A model generated the notes under the pieces. The model saw only the letters and a program-made list of their open reading frames with translations. It was not told where the DNA came from and searched no databases. This document shows, piece by piece, positions 8,715 to 16,910 of a stretch of 33,845 nucleotides of DNA. The translations under genes and the position numbers were made by a program. The stretch lies in contig JAQGOF010000192.1 in assembly GCA_028293745.1 (NCBI GenBank), positions 1-33,845 of the forward strand, in the 5' to 3' direction. The DNA comes from Gammaproteobacteria bacterium (GTDB lineage Bacteria; Pseudomonadota; Gammaproteobacteria; Steroidobacterales; Steroidobacteraceae). Position 1 is the stretch's first letter; every line of letters begins with the position of its first letter.

Positions 8715-10064
8715 TCAGCGGGTCACGACGGCGGGCCGGCGTTCAAGGATGGCGCGCACGCCCGGGTCGGCATCCTCGAGTATCAGCTCGAAGTCATGCA
8801 GACGCGCGATCGTCGCGACAACGCTGAGGCCCAACCCGGAACCCGGAGTTCGACTGGTGCGCTCGCAGCGGTAGAAACGCTGCAGCACTGCAGCTCGCTC
8901 CTGGGTCGGAATGCCTGGACCGTTGTCCTGAACGATGAGCTGCGGACGTGAGGGATCCTTGCCGGTCCGCACCTGCACTGTGCTGCCTGGGCCCGCATAT
9001 TTGATCGCATTGTCAATCAGGTTGCTGAGGGCTTCGAACAACAGTTTCGGATCGGCCTCGACGGTGGCGCCGCGCTCGGCTAGTGGTAGCAGCCGCACGC
9101 CCGCGGCTTCCGCCAAGGGTGCGTATAGTTCTGCAACCGGTGCGACCACCTCGGCGAGATCGACTTGCCTGAACCCTGCACGACGCTGCCGCGCCTCGAG
9201 CTCTGCAATGCGGAGAATGGCACGGAATCGCTCCAGCACTTCCTCAATCCGGCCAGCGACACGCGCGATATCTTTTTTTTCCGGATTTTCGGCTTGATGT
9301 AGCCGACGCAATTGCAGTGCGGCATTGGCCAGTGGACTCAGCAGGTCGTGCGCGATGACCGCGGTTGCCCCCTGGACTTCCGACATCAACCTTTCGACCT
9401 CGCTGACCATGTGGTTGACGGTGTCGGCGAACGTGTCCAGCTCATCGCCACGCTGGCCCGTGGGCATTCGGCGCTTGAGATCGCCACGCGCGATGTCTTG
9501 GGCGACGGATTGCAACCGGCGCAGCCGATTCAGCGGAGCGATGCTGAGCGCCGTACCGAATCCCAGTCCCACCAACAAGATCGATACGCCACTCCACGTA
9601 AGTGCCGAAGTGATGATAGCGCGCATCTCCCTTAGCTGGCCGACGTCGCGCCCGACGACCAGCGTCTCACCGGTCGGAAGTTGCCGCGCCACGAGGCGGA
9701 CGCTGGCCGGAAACTCCGCCGTGGGTGGAAGCTCCATCGGACGGCTATTCGTTCGCAGAGAGGCCGGAATGGACTTCATATTACCAGCGACCCATTCGCC
9801 CCGGGCGGTAAACAGTCCGAAGATGTTGTTGCGCTCGCCGTTCAAGGTCAATTCTTCGATGACCCGCTGACGCAAACCCGGCCGCGGCGAGCGCAACAGC
9901 GCATCCGCCTCCGTGTTGAGAATGCCATCTACCCGGCTGGTGAGGTACACCGCCGAGCGCAGATAGACCATCCACAGCAGCGCGATGGTCCCCAGAGCGA
10001 ACAGGACGCCGTACAGGATCGTGAGTCGAAACGTCGTGGTGCGCGAAAGCTCTCTAAATCGCAT
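8715..10064 (-). CDS. Sensor histidine kinase (two-component system near porin)
   Basis: This 449-residue membrane kinase has a first membrane helix at about residues 13-36, a periplasmic sensor to about 150, a second helix at about 155-177 and a HAMP region to about 230. The phospho-accepting H-box is VIAHDLLSPLANAAL with His239; the residue after His is Asp instead of the common Glu. The ATP-binding domain shows N box LSNLIDNAIKYAGPG, G1 DNGPGIP, F box LQRFYRCE and G2 GSGLGLSVVATIA. Its ATG overlaps the end of the upstream response regulator gene by 11 nt, which implies translational coupling and a cognate pair. The stimulus is unknown. Confidence 0.9.
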   Translation of the reverse strand: MRFRELSRTTTFRLTILYGVLFALGTIALLWMVYLRSAVYLTSRVDGILNTEADALLRSPRPGLRQRVIEELTLNGERNNIFGLFTARGEWVAGNMKSIPASLRTNSRPMELPPTAEFPASVRLVARQLPTGETLVVGRDVGQLREMRAIITSALTWSGVSILLVGLGFGTALSIAPLNRLRRLQSVAQDIARGDLKRRMPTGQRGDELDTFADTVNHMVSEVERLMSEVQGATAVIAHDLLSPLANAALQLRRLHQAENPEKKDIARVAGRIEEVLERFRAILRIAELEARQRRAGFRQVDLAEVVAPVAELYAPLAEAAGVRLLPLAERGATVEADPKLLFEALSNLIDNAIKYAGPGSTVQVRTGKDPSRPQLIVQDNGPGIPTQERAAVLQRFYRCERTSRTPGSGLGLSVVATIARLHDFELILEDADPGVRAILERRPAVVTR

Positions 10065-10752
10065 TGAATACGTAACCTACGCCGCGTTCGGTCCGGATGA
10101 ACGACGGCCTCTGTGCATCATCGATCTTCTTGCGCAGCCGCCCGATATGCACATCTATCAGGTTGGTACCAGGGTCGAAGTCGTATTCCCACACATGTTC
10201 GAAGATCATCCGCCGGGTGAGCATCTGCCCTGGATTGCGCATCATGAATTCGAGCAGCTTGAATTCCATCGGCAGCAGCTCGACCGGGCGCCCGTGACGC
10301 CACGCCTCGCGTGCCATCAGATCCAACTCCAAATCGCCGACCTTCAAAGACAACACCTTGTCCTGCGAGCGGCCGTTGCGACGCAGAAGGACTTGGATCC
10401 TGACGACCAGCTCGCTCGGCGCGAACGGCTTGATCAGATAATCGTCGCCTCCGGCGCGCAGCCCCGCGAGCCGGTTATCCAGGTCCGCGAGGGCGCTGAG
10501 CATCAGGATCGGTGTCTGCAGGCCGGCTTCGCGCAGGGCTTTAGCGATCTGCAGTCCGTCATGGCCGGGGAGCAGCCGGTCCAGAGTGATGGCATCGAAG
10601 CGGCCGCTCAAGGCGAGACCCAGTCCCTGAGTCCCATCGAAACAGGGCTGGGGCCGAAAGCCGCTGGCGGACAGGCAAGCGATGATCTCAGCCGACATCT
10701 CCACATCGTCTTCGATCACGAGAACTTGAACCGGATTGTCGGAAGTGGTCAT
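10054..10752 (-). CDS. OmpR-family response regulator
   Basis: This is a 232-residue two-domain regulator. The receiver domain carries the acidic pocket VIEDD (residues 12-16), the phospho-acceptor D58 in ITLDRLLPG, and K108 in LIKPF. The C-terminal winged helix (about 135-230) has the typical ending IDVHIGRLRKKID and IRTERGVGYVF. The ATG at 10752 (MTTSDNP) is preferred over an ATG at 10806 because it leaves a normal receiver N-terminus, although no strong ribosome site marks either. It overlaps the kinase gene downstream. It lies about 160 bp beyond the end of an exported-protein gene and near a porin gene, both minus strand, which are plausible but unproven targets. Confidence 0.9.
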   Translation of the reverse strand: MTTSDNPVQVLVIEDDVEMSAEIIACLSASGFRPQPCFDGTQGLGLALSGRFDAITLDRLLPGHDGLQIAKALREAGLQTPILMLSALADLDNRLAGLRAGGDDYLIKPFAPSELVVRIQVLLRRNGRSQDKVLSLKVGDLELDLMAREAWRHGRPVELLPMEFKLLEFMMRNPGQMLTRRMIFEHVWEYDFDPGTNLIDVHIGRLRKKIDDAQRPSFIRTERGVGYVFNAI

Positions 10753-10849
10753 TGACCGCGAAGCCGTATCCCGTGGAGGCTGCGAGCCGTCATTCCGGAT
10801 AATCATAGGACACTCGGGGGTAAGGCCAAGTTCTCACTTTAGGCGTCAG

Positions 10850-10894
10850 GGTGGCTGCTGCAGCCGCGGATGCGCTCTTCAGCAGCTAGCCACC
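10850..10894. terminator. Hairpin after the Cys-repeat gene
   Basis: Perfect arms GGTGGCT (10850-10856) and AGCCACC (10888-10894) lie just past the stop of the minus-strand gene at 10910. Inner GCTG/CAGC sequences can extend the pairing. There is no following T-run. It may be a weak terminator or an element in the leader of the response regulator gene. Confidence 0.35.
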
Positions 10895-10909
10895 TGAACA
10901 CGCGCACGG

Positions 10910-11557
10910 CTAGTTGATGGGGTGGTCGATTGCGTAGAACGTGCCGTCCAATTGCCTGACGCAGCTCTTGAATGCGCCTTGGGCCGGCGAAAGCCCGAGC
11001 GCTGCACAGGCAGCTTGCTCTCTGCGTGCCGTCTCATGGGGCGAGGCGGTAAAGAACGAGCGCTTCGAGGGTGTCACGAGCGCACTGATCGGTGTCGCTG
11101 TGACAACAGACGATTGGGCAGGTGCTGGATCGGGGTGGCTGTTGACGGAACGAAGCACGCAAAGGGCCAGCTCCGGGCTGCCGGGCTTAAATCCCTTGGC
11201 GCGGCAGTTCTCGTCCGCTTGCTGCGTCACCTGGTCGTCTGTGACACTTTGCAGGGAGTCCGAGAGGCTGAGGATGCACCCGCGATAGTGATTCGTATCG
11301 TTGTCGAGGCGGGAATTGCCCAACCAATTTCCGCTCGACAGGGCCTCGTTGGGACTCAACCCCATCACTGTCTGGCAGACCTCCGAAACCCGCGCGAACT
11401 GCTCGGGGCCGAGCTTGTCAGGATTGTAAGGCTGTTCCGCCACGCAACTTGTGATGTTCAATCCCGCTATAGCGCAGTATGCCACTATCAGCAACCGATG
11501 CTGGAGGGTTGTGCGTTTGGCATGGCCGACAGGGGTAATGGAAATTCCGCTACTCAT
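10910..11557 (-). CDS. Exported Cys-repeat protein, probable lipoprotein, function unknown
   Basis: The 215-residue product is not assigned to a named family. The N-terminus has a basic region, a hydrophobic stretch (LLIVAYCAIAGLNITSC, residues 22-38) and a possible lipobox ending at Cys38, so it is probably exported and lipid-anchored. The mature part has three related Cys-paired units: C61-C94 (CQTVMGLSP, later GCILSL), C118-C133 (CRAKGFKPGSPELALCVLRS) and C184-C199 (CAALGLSPAQGAFKSCVRQL). The last two have identical 15-residue spacing. A Pro/Ser/Thr-rich linker (about 140-172) separates units two and three. The ATG at 11557 has GAGAG about 8 nt upstream. A block upstream (11592-11644) is shared with the porin gene, suggesting common regulation. 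Confidence 0.7.
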   Translation of the reverse strand: MSSGISITPVGHAKRTTLQHRLLIVAYCAIAGLNITSCVAEQPYNPDKLGPEQFARVSEVCQTVMGLSPNEALSSGNWLGNSRLDNDTNHYRGCILSLSDSLQSVTDDQVTQQADENCRAKGFKPGSPELALCVLRSVNSHPDPAPAQSSVVTATPISALVTPSKRSFFTASPHETARREQAACAALGLSPAQGAFKSCVRQLDGTFYAIDHPIN

Positions 11558-11591
11558 CAGGCTCTCTCCGCGAGCGACTCAGGTCGCGCTG

Positions 11592-11644
11592 GGGAGAAAT
11601 CCTAACGGCGCGGTGAGCAGGTACCCAGTGAAAGAAGTTTCATG
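11592..11644 (-). promoter_or_regulatory. Shared upstream element, copy A
   Basis: Read on the minus strand, this block begins CATGAAACTTCTTTCACTGG and ends CGCGCCGTTAGGATTTCTCCC-like sequence, stopping 34 nt before the ATG of the Cys-repeat gene. The first 20 positions match copy B (13387-13438) at 17 positions, and the last 21 match at 17. The middle differs and is 1 nt longer. TTAGGAT could serve as a -10 region. Two copies at a similar distance from two same-strand envelope genes suggest a common promoter or operator. Confidence 0.5.
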
Positions 11645-11668
11645 CAAGCGGCATGACCTAACAGGCGC

Positions 11669-11701
11669 AAAAAAACCCTGCCAGGAGACACCTGGCAGGG
11701 T
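11669..11701 (-). terminator. Rho-independent terminator after the porin gene
   Basis: A perfect 11-bp inverted repeat (ACCCTGCCAGG/CCTGGCAGGGT, loop AGACA) is followed, in the minus direction, by seven T residues (A-tract at 11669-11675 on the plus strand). It lies about 50 bp past the porin stop and before the Cys-repeat gene, so it should end the porin transcript. Confidence 0.85.
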
Positions 11702-11706
11702 ATAAA

Positions 11707-11733
11707 GCGGCTCCGGAGCATAGGTGGAGCCGC
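11707..11733. repeat. Second hairpin just after the porin stop
   Basis: Perfect 8-bp arms GCGGCTCC/GGAGCCGC with an 11-nt loop lie between the porin stop and the strong terminator. There is no T-run. It may protect the 3' end of the porin mRNA or assist termination. Confidence 0.4.
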
Positions 11734-11753
11734 AAATCCCATGCGGATGGTCT

Positions 11754-13337
11754 CTACTTCTGATACGGGTAGTAGCGGAACGACACCAGCGCGATATTGA
11801 TGTTGGTCGATGGATCGCCGCCGACGCCCGGGAAGATCTCGCGACGGATATACGTGTCAGTAACTCCGAGCTGCATATTGCCGAGCTTCCCCTCGTAAAA
11901 TTTCCACCAGCCCCCAATCACTCCTGCCTTGATGGAGGATGTATTGGCGGCGCACGCGCTCGAACCCTCTATCTCGCAACCGGCATTGCTGAAGAGCGGA
12001 TTGCCGTACCCGTAACCGTAGAAAACTGGTGTACTGGTTCCACTACTTACATCGTACGAATGCGCGCCGACGTGCTCGATGCCGCCATAAGCAAACAGCG
12101 TCCATGCGGGCGCTGGTCGCAGAACCAGTCCGCCAAGAACATGATATCCGCGCAGCGGAGTGAGACTGCCATTGATCGGATTGACGGTGACATCAGGTTC
12201 TCCCGCGGAACCATAACGACCGACGCCCGTGCCGTCCAAGAACCGCAAGTCAAGGTCCATCCACTTCGCCAGGGGCAAGAGCAGGCTGCCTCCCACGGCG
12301 TAGCCATGCGTAATCTGGTTACGCTGTTCGCCGACGACTGTGTAGCGGCTGCGGAACCAGCGCGTCAGACCCAGAACCTCGTAGTGTCCCCAGCCAGGGT
12401 CGAACGCGACCTTCGCCACGATGTCGGGGAGGTAGTCGGTCGTCAAATTGGTCGTCGATGCGAACGCGTTGCTGGCGCCAACCGTGTTGTAAAAGCTGTT
12501 GCCATTCAGGTTCGCGCTCGAGGGTGCAGTGGTGCCGGCCGCCACCTGCGCTGCGGGGTTTTCGGCCGAGATTCCGAGCGAGACGGTGTTCCCAAAGTTT
12601 TTGACCAGACGCACCTGAGATACCCGCAGCCAGTCGAAGCCCGGTACGTATTGGCCATCGATGGTCAGCGGGATGTTCTCCTGGCGCGGCATCATGCCGG
12701 TCTTATGGGCGGTGACGAGACTCCAGGTCTGCCCGAAAAGCACAGACCAGCCGTGCGGGATGTTCTGGTAGTCGGCATAGAAATGACGCACCCGAGGTGC
12801 AAAGCTCGAGCTCTGGTTGTTGTTGCCGTTAGTGGTGGATCCCCCAAAGTCGGTCTCCAGGTACGCTTCCGTCGCATAGCGCGCATCCGCAGGGCCCTGG
12901 GCGAGCGCTGCGATACGGCTCTGCCGTTCGGTCAGATGAAACTCGGACAGATCGTAGTTATGCGAATTCGGGAATGGAATTCCGGTATTGAAGTTTGACG
13001 CCCAGTCATCGGCCTCATTTCGACTGCGGTTGATGCCCATCAACTCGACAAACCCGCTCAATGTCAGTTTCACCGGGCCCGCATTGAAGGAAGGCGAGCT
13101 GCTCGTCGCGCTCGCGGGCTGCGCTTTTCCGTTGTCGCGCGCCTCGAGATCGTTGAGCTGCTTCTGGAGTTTCTCTACCTGCTGTTTGAGCGCCGGCAGC
13201 TCTGGATCCTCCGCGTAGACAATCGGACTGGCAAGTGCAGCCAGCGCGATCGGCACAACTGTGGCATTCGCAATTCGACGGCCGAGGCAGCTTTGCCCAG
13301 GCAGTCTCAGCGGTTGAGCGGTGTCGGGTGGTCTCAA
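11754..13337 (-). CDS. Outer membrane porin, DcaP-like
   Basis: This 527-residue outer membrane protein has a signal peptide with a basic region (GRRIANA), hydrophobic core VVPIALAALASPIVYA and likely cleavage after Ala42. A short coiled coil (LPALKQQVEKLQKQLNDLEA, about 47-66) precedes the barrel, as in the DcaP trimeric porin family. The barrel is built of alternating strands (KLTLSGFVELMGINRSRN, ATEAYLETDF, VRHFYADYQN, SVLFGQTWSLV) and ends INIALVSFRYYPYQK. The start is a TTG at 13337 with AGAGGGA 7 nt upstream; the nearest ATG (13344) is out of frame. Likely substrates are small organic anions, but specificity cannot be read. It carries an upstream element shared with the Cys-repeat gene and is divergent from the next two-component operon. 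Confidence 0.82.
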   Translation of the reverse strand: MRPPDTAQPLRLPGQSCLGRRIANATVVPIALAALASPIVYAEDPELPALKQQVEKLQKQLNDLEARDNGKAQPASATSSSPSFNAGPVKLTLSGFVELMGINRSRNEADDWASNFNTGIPFPNSHNYDLSEFHLTERQSRIAALAQGPADARYATEAYLETDFGGSTTNGNNNQSSSFAPRVRHFYADYQNIPHGWSVLFGQTWSLVTAHKTGMMPRQENIPLTIDGQYVPGFDWLRVSQVRLVKNFGNTVSLGISAENPAAQVAAGTTAPSSANLNGNSFYNTVGASNAFASTTNLTTDYLPDIVAKVAFDPGWGHYEVLGLTRWFRSRYTVVGEQRNQITHGYAVGGSLLLPLAKWMDLDLRFLDGTGVGRYGSAGEPDVTVNPINGSLTPLRGYHVLGGLVLRPAPAWTLFAYGGIEHVGAHSYDVSSGTSTPVFYGYGYGNPLFSNAGCEIEGSSACAANTSSIKAGVIGGWWKFYEGKLGNMQLGVTDTYIRREIFPGVGGDPSTNINIALVSFRYYPYQK

Positions 13338-13386
13338 GGTGCATTCCCTCTTGCGGAGTATCGGAGCAGGGTGGATCGCGCAAAGC

Positions 13387-13438
13387 GGGACAAATGCTAG
13401 CGGGGCGTGCCAGAAGCACCACTAAAAGAAATTTCATG
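13387..13438 (-). promoter_or_regulatory. Shared upstream element, copy B
   Basis: On the minus strand this starts CATGAAATTTCTTTTAGTGG and ends with CGCTAGCATTTGTCCC, 49 nt before the TTG start of the porin gene. It is the partner of the block at 11592-11644. GAAATTTC within it is a perfect palindrome here, while copy A has GAAACTTC. TAGCAT is a possible -10 region. Confidence 0.5.
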
Positions 13439-13536
13439 TTGGACGCGACCAGTTGTAATAAAAGGTGGCATCGGCGGCGGTGAATCATCACATCGCAGAG
13501 TTGGGGAACTGTTCTGGCTGGCGCTGCGCTTTCTGA

Positions 13537-13571
13537 ACGATTTTTAATCGTGCGTTCGCCGCGTCTTAATC
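13537..13571 (+). promoter_or_regulatory. Candidate OmpR-type binding repeats upstream of a response regulator
   Basis: TTTTAATC at 13542-13549 and TCTTAATC at 13564-13571 form a direct repeat with a 22-nt period, two helical turns, lying 33-62 bp upstream of the regulator ATG. The first copy also sits in a perfect palindrome ACGATT-TTT-AATCGT (13537-13551). PhoP/PmrA-class regulators bind similar TTAA-centred direct repeats, though usually with an 11-nt period. Autoregulation, and possible effects on the divergent porin gene, are inferred. Confidence 0.35.
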
Positions 13572-13603
13572 TGGGTATGTTTTCCTATCCCAACGGTAAA
13601 CAG

Positions 13604-14284
13604 ATGCGAATCCTCCTTGTTGAAGATGAGAAGAAGCTGTGCGAGCTGATTGCGCGGGCGCTCAGGGCCGAGCGCTATGCCGTGGACGCTGCCCCCGACG
13701 GACAGGGCGGTTGGGAGTTGGCCGATGCCTACGAGTACGACCTGCTCATTCTGGATCTGATGTTACCCGGCGTGAGTGGCACAGAGGTCTTGCGGCGCGT
13801 CCGTCGCAAGAACCAGGAAGTTCCCATCCTCATTCTCACGGCACGCGATGCCACCAACGAGAAGGTTCAGCACTTCGAGGCGGGCGCCGACGACTATCTG
13901 ACCAAGCCGTTCGCCTTTGCGGAGTTGATCATGCGGGTCAAGGCGCTTTTGCGGCGCGGACCCATGAGCCGCGCGACCGTTCTACGGGTCGCAGATCTCG
14001 AAATGGACCGGCTTTCCCAACAGGTGAGGCGCAGCGGCAGGAAGATCGAACTCACGCCAAAGGAGTACGCGCTCCTGGAGTACCTCGCCAGCAATCCCGG
14101 GAGGGTGTTTTCGCGGACGATGATCATCGAGCACGTGTGGGATCAGAGCTTCGAGGGGCTGAACAACATCGTGGACGTCTATGTGCGCCACCTCAGACGC
14201 AAGGTAGACGATCCATTCCCCACGAAGTTGATCCGGACCGTCCGTGGTGTCGGGTATGGGCTTGGCGACGACGCGGCACTATGA
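13604..14284 (+). CDS. OmpR/CusR-family response regulator
   Basis: This is a 226-residue regulator. The receiver domain shows VEDEKK (6-11), phospho-acceptor D51 in LLILDLMLPG and K101 in LTKPF. The winged-helix domain (about 125-224) ends VDVYVRHLRRKVD and IRTVRGVGYGL. It resembles CusR/CopR regulators of metal and efflux operons. The ATG at 13604 (MRILLVEDE) is the conventional start; an in-frame ATG at 13577 and a further upstream start are possible but would add non-family residues. The stop overlaps the kinase ATG (ATGA at 14281-14284). It heads a five-gene operon with a kinase and a complete RND efflux system, so it very likely controls that pump. Confidence 0.92.
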   Translation: MRILLVEDEKKLCELIARALRAERYAVDAAPDGQGGWELADAYEYDLLILDLMLPGVSGTEVLRRVRRKNQEVPILILTARDATNEKVQHFEAGADDYLTKPFAFAELIMRVKALLRRGPMSRATVLRVADLEMDRLSQQVRRSGRKIELTPKEYALLEYLASNPGRVFSRTMIIEHVWDQSFEGLNNIVDVYVRHLRRKVDDPFPTKLIRTVRGVGYGLGDDAAL

Positions 14285-15708
14285 ACAGCCGTTCGCTGAG
14301 CTTCCGTCTCGTCACTTGGTACGCAGGTCTGCTGACAGTCGTGTTCGTGCTGCTCGGTGCGCTGACTTTCTATTTTCTGCGTCACTATCTCGAGGCCAAT
14401 CTCCTCGATATCCAAGCACGGCGTGCGCGTCAGATCGCGTACACGCTGCTCGCGGGCATTCCTGGCAGCAGCGAAGCCGTCGTGGCCAAGCAAGTCGAAG
14501 TGCTTTATTCACCGGAGGTCAATGACCGCTTCATTCGCATCACTCGAGCCGATGGTGAGGTCGTGTATGGCTCGGGTTTCCCCAGGGACAACAGCTTTGA
14601 CCCAACCAGAGTGCCGTTGCCACCTTTGGCTCGGAACGGCGAGTTCTACCGCAAAGAGTCCCTTTCGCGGGGCGAGTTGCTATTGGCTGCCGTGACGTAT
14701 GGCGGCGCGGGTAGTCCCCGATATGTCGTCGAGGTCGGGGTCTCGAACCTCCGCACGGAAGGGACGCTGAGACAGATGCTGATCATGATGGCAATCGGGC
14801 TGCCGATCGCCGTCTGCTTCGCGGTAACCGGCGGATTCGTCCTGGTGCGTCGCGCTCTGAAGCCCGTAGAACAGATTGCCCACAAAGCCGAGGACATCAC
14901 ACAACACAATCTCAGCCAACGACTACCTGTCGTGCAAACGGGTGACGAGCTCGAACGGCTGTCCATTTCGCTCAATCACATGATCAGCCGTCTCGAGGAT
15001 TCGATCCAGAGCTCCAAGCAATTCGTAGCTGATGCCTCCCACGAGTTGCGTACGCCCCTTACGGTTCTGCGCGGCGAGCTCGAAGGGTTGGCACAGGATC
15101 AGCAACTAAGGCCGCCGACACGCGAGACCCTGGGCAGCATGCTGGAAGAGGTCGATCGGTTGGCGGAGATAGTCGAGGGATTGCTGGCGCTATCCCGGCT
15201 GGATGCCGGGGAGGCCAATTCCGAGTGGGTCCCCTTCGATCTGGCCGAACTCGCTGCGAGCACCGCGGATCAGATGAGCCTCCTTGCAGAGGACAAGAAC
15301 ATCACCGTCATCTGTGAAACCTCTCCCGGCGTCAATGTTGAAGGCGACCGGGCGCGAATGAAACAAGTGGTCGTAAATCTCCTCGATAACGCCATCAAGT
15401 ACACGCCGAGCGGCGGTCGCGTCTGCCTGAAGATATCGCGTGACGATGGCGAAGCAATCCTCGAGATCGCCGACGATGGAATCGGAATTCCGCATGAAGC
15501 GCTACCGCACGTTTTCAAGCGGTTTTACCGAGTCGATGGATCCCGCTCGCGGGAGCAGGGCGGCGCGGGACTGGGCTTGTCCATCGTGAAATCCATCTGT
15601 GCCGCGCACGGGGCCCAGGTTGAAGTGGCGAGCATACCCGGCAAGGGCAGTCGCTTCCGCATCAGGCAGTCACTGGTCAACAAAGCTTCTGTGCATGCAC
15701 TCTCATGA
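14281..15708 (+). CDS. Sensor histidine kinase of the RND system 2 operon
   Basis: This 475-residue membrane kinase resembles heavy-metal/CusS-type sensors. Membrane helices lie at about residues 13-34 and 166-188, enclosing a periplasmic sensor of about 130 residues. A HAMP region follows (about 190-245). The H-box is FVADASHELRTPLTVL with His254, followed by N box VNLLDNAIKYTPSGG (N370), G1 ADDGIGIP, F box FKRFYRVD and G2 GGAGLGLSIVKSI. All catalytic boxes are intact. The gene overlaps the regulator before it and the adaptor after it, each by an ATGA, showing strong translational coupling. The stimulus is probably a pump substrate, by analogy. Confidence 0.92.
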   Translation: MNSRSLSFRLVTWYAGLLTVVFVLLGALTFYFLRHYLEANLLDIQARRARQIAYTLLAGIPGSSEAVVAKQVEVLYSPEVNDRFIRITRADGEVVYGSGFPRDNSFDPTRVPLPPLARNGEFYRKESLSRGELLLAAVTYGGAGSPRYVVEVGVSNLRTEGTLRQMLIMMAIGLPIAVCFAVTGGFVLVRRALKPVEQIAHKAEDITQHNLSQRLPVVQTGDELERLSISLNHMISRLEDSIQSSKQFVADASHELRTPLTVLRGELEGLAQDQQLRPPTRETLGSMLEEVDRLAEIVEGLLALSRLDAGEANSEWVPFDLAELAASTADQMSLLAEDKNITVICETSPGVNVEGDRARMKQVVVNLLDNAIKYTPSGGRVCLKISRDDGEAILEIADDGIGIPHEALPHVFKRFYRVDGSRSREQGGAGLGLSIVKSICAAHGAQVEVASIPGKGSRFRIRQSLVNKASVHALS

Positions 15709-16889
15709 ATGACTCTCATAGCTCCACAAACACCCCCGGGATCGTGGATCTGCGCACGGCTCGCCGCCGAGTCGGTACGGGAGTGTCGCTACTCGCCGCT
15801 ATGATCGTAGTCGGTCTCATCGTGGCACGTACGTGGCATCGGACTGCTCATGCACAAGATGCGGTCGCAGCAATTCCCGCGGTGGCCGTCGTCAAGGTTG
15901 ATCGGGAGGATCTCTACAAGGAGATCACAATCCCGGCGGAATTCCGTCCCTATAACGAAGTGGACGTTCACGCCAAGGTGTCGGGCTACGTTAAGCAGAT
16001 CAACGTGGATATCGGCGATAAGGTGAAGCCAGGTGAGTTGCTGGCTATCCTGGAGCTCCCGGAGCTGCAGGACGATCTTGATCATGCGATCGCCGCGCAA
16101 CAGCGGGCCGCCGCGGACTATAAGGATGCCCACCTGGCTTACACGCGGATGATCGAGGTCAACAAGGAACATCCGAACCTGATAGCGCAACAAGATCTGG
16201 ATACGGCGGAGGCGAAGGACGCAACTGCGCAAGGCGCTCTGGCCGGTGCTAAATCAGACGTCCAGAAGTACCGAACCCTCTGGAGCTATACCAGAATCAC
16301 GGCTCCGTTCGGGGGGGTGATCACCAAGCGCTACGCCGATCCCGGTGCGCTGATCCAGGCAGGTACGGCGTCCCAGACACAAGCCATGTCGCTGGTGCGG
16401 CTATCCGACAACAACCTGCTGCGTCTGGATTTCCCGGTGTCCGTGGATTACGTGCGGGGCATAAAGCTCGATGCTCCCATCAGCGTAAAGGTCGATTCTC
16501 TCGACAACCGCTCATACGAGGGCAAGATCGCCCGATTTTCGAACAAGATCGACGACAGCACGCGGACCATGATCGTAGAGATGGAAGTCCCGAATCCAAC
16601 TCTGGAGCTGGTCCCTGGGATGTATGCCAACGTGACGTTGAAGGTAGATCAGCGCGCGAATGTTCTCGCGCTCCCGGTCGAAGCGGTCCCGCTTGGCAGC
16701 AAGTCCGTACTCCTGGTCAACACCGCGCACCAGGACGCAGCACGCCCCGCGAAACTGGGAATAGAGACCCCGTCGGAGTACGAAGTGCTCTCGGGCCTGA
16801 CGGAAGGAGATTTGGTCATGATCGGCAATCCTGCGCAGGTGACCGCCGGGCAGAAGGTTGAGCCGCAAGTCACGGCAGCGCAGAAGTAA
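15705..16889 (+). CDS. RND efflux periplasmic adaptor (system 2)
   Basis: This is a 394-residue membrane fusion protein. It has a membrane anchor at about residues 24-41 (GVSLLAAMIVVGLIVART). A biotinyl-lipoyl half motif (EVDVHAKVSGYVKQINVDIG, then DKVKPGELLAILELPELQDD) is followed by an alpha hairpin (about 115-170) and a second lipoyl half (YTRITAPFGGVITKRYADPG). A beta-barrel and membrane-proximal domain complete it (VPGMYANVTLKVDQRANVLALPVEAVP). This is the HlyD/AcrA layout at its usual length. The ATG overlaps the kinase stop. It pairs with the pump that starts 21 bp downstream. Confidence 0.92.
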   Translation: MNDSHSSTNTPGIVDLRTARRRVGTGVSLLAAMIVVGLIVARTWHRTAHAQDAVAAIPAVAVVKVDREDLYKEITIPAEFRPYNEVDVHAKVSGYVKQINVDIGDKVKPGELLAILELPELQDDLDHAIAAQQRAAADYKDAHLAYTRMIEVNKEHPNLIAQQDLDTAEAKDATAQGALAGAKSDVQKYRTLWSYTRITAPFGGVITKRYADPGALIQAGTASQTQAMSLVRLSDNNLLRLDFPVSVDYVRGIKLDAPISVKVDSLDNRSYEGKIARFSNKIDDSTRTMIVEMEVPNPTLELVPGMYANVTLKVDQRANVLALPVEAVPLGSKSVLLVNTAHQDAARPAKLGIETPSEYEVLSGLTEGDLVMIGNPAQVTAGQKVEPQVTAAQK

Positions 16890-16910
16890 ATCCAATCCGG
16901 TTATTGCCCC

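Noticed and set aside
11724..12998. Plus-strand 424-residue open frame
   Set aside because: It is the antisense frame of the porin gene, whose signal peptide, coiled coil and barrel strands are clear on the minus strand.
13396..13414. Possible sigma-54 promoter (TGGCACG) upstream of the porin
   Set aside because: The GG and GC elements are 8 nt apart instead of the required 10, and copy A of the shared element lacks TGGCAC.
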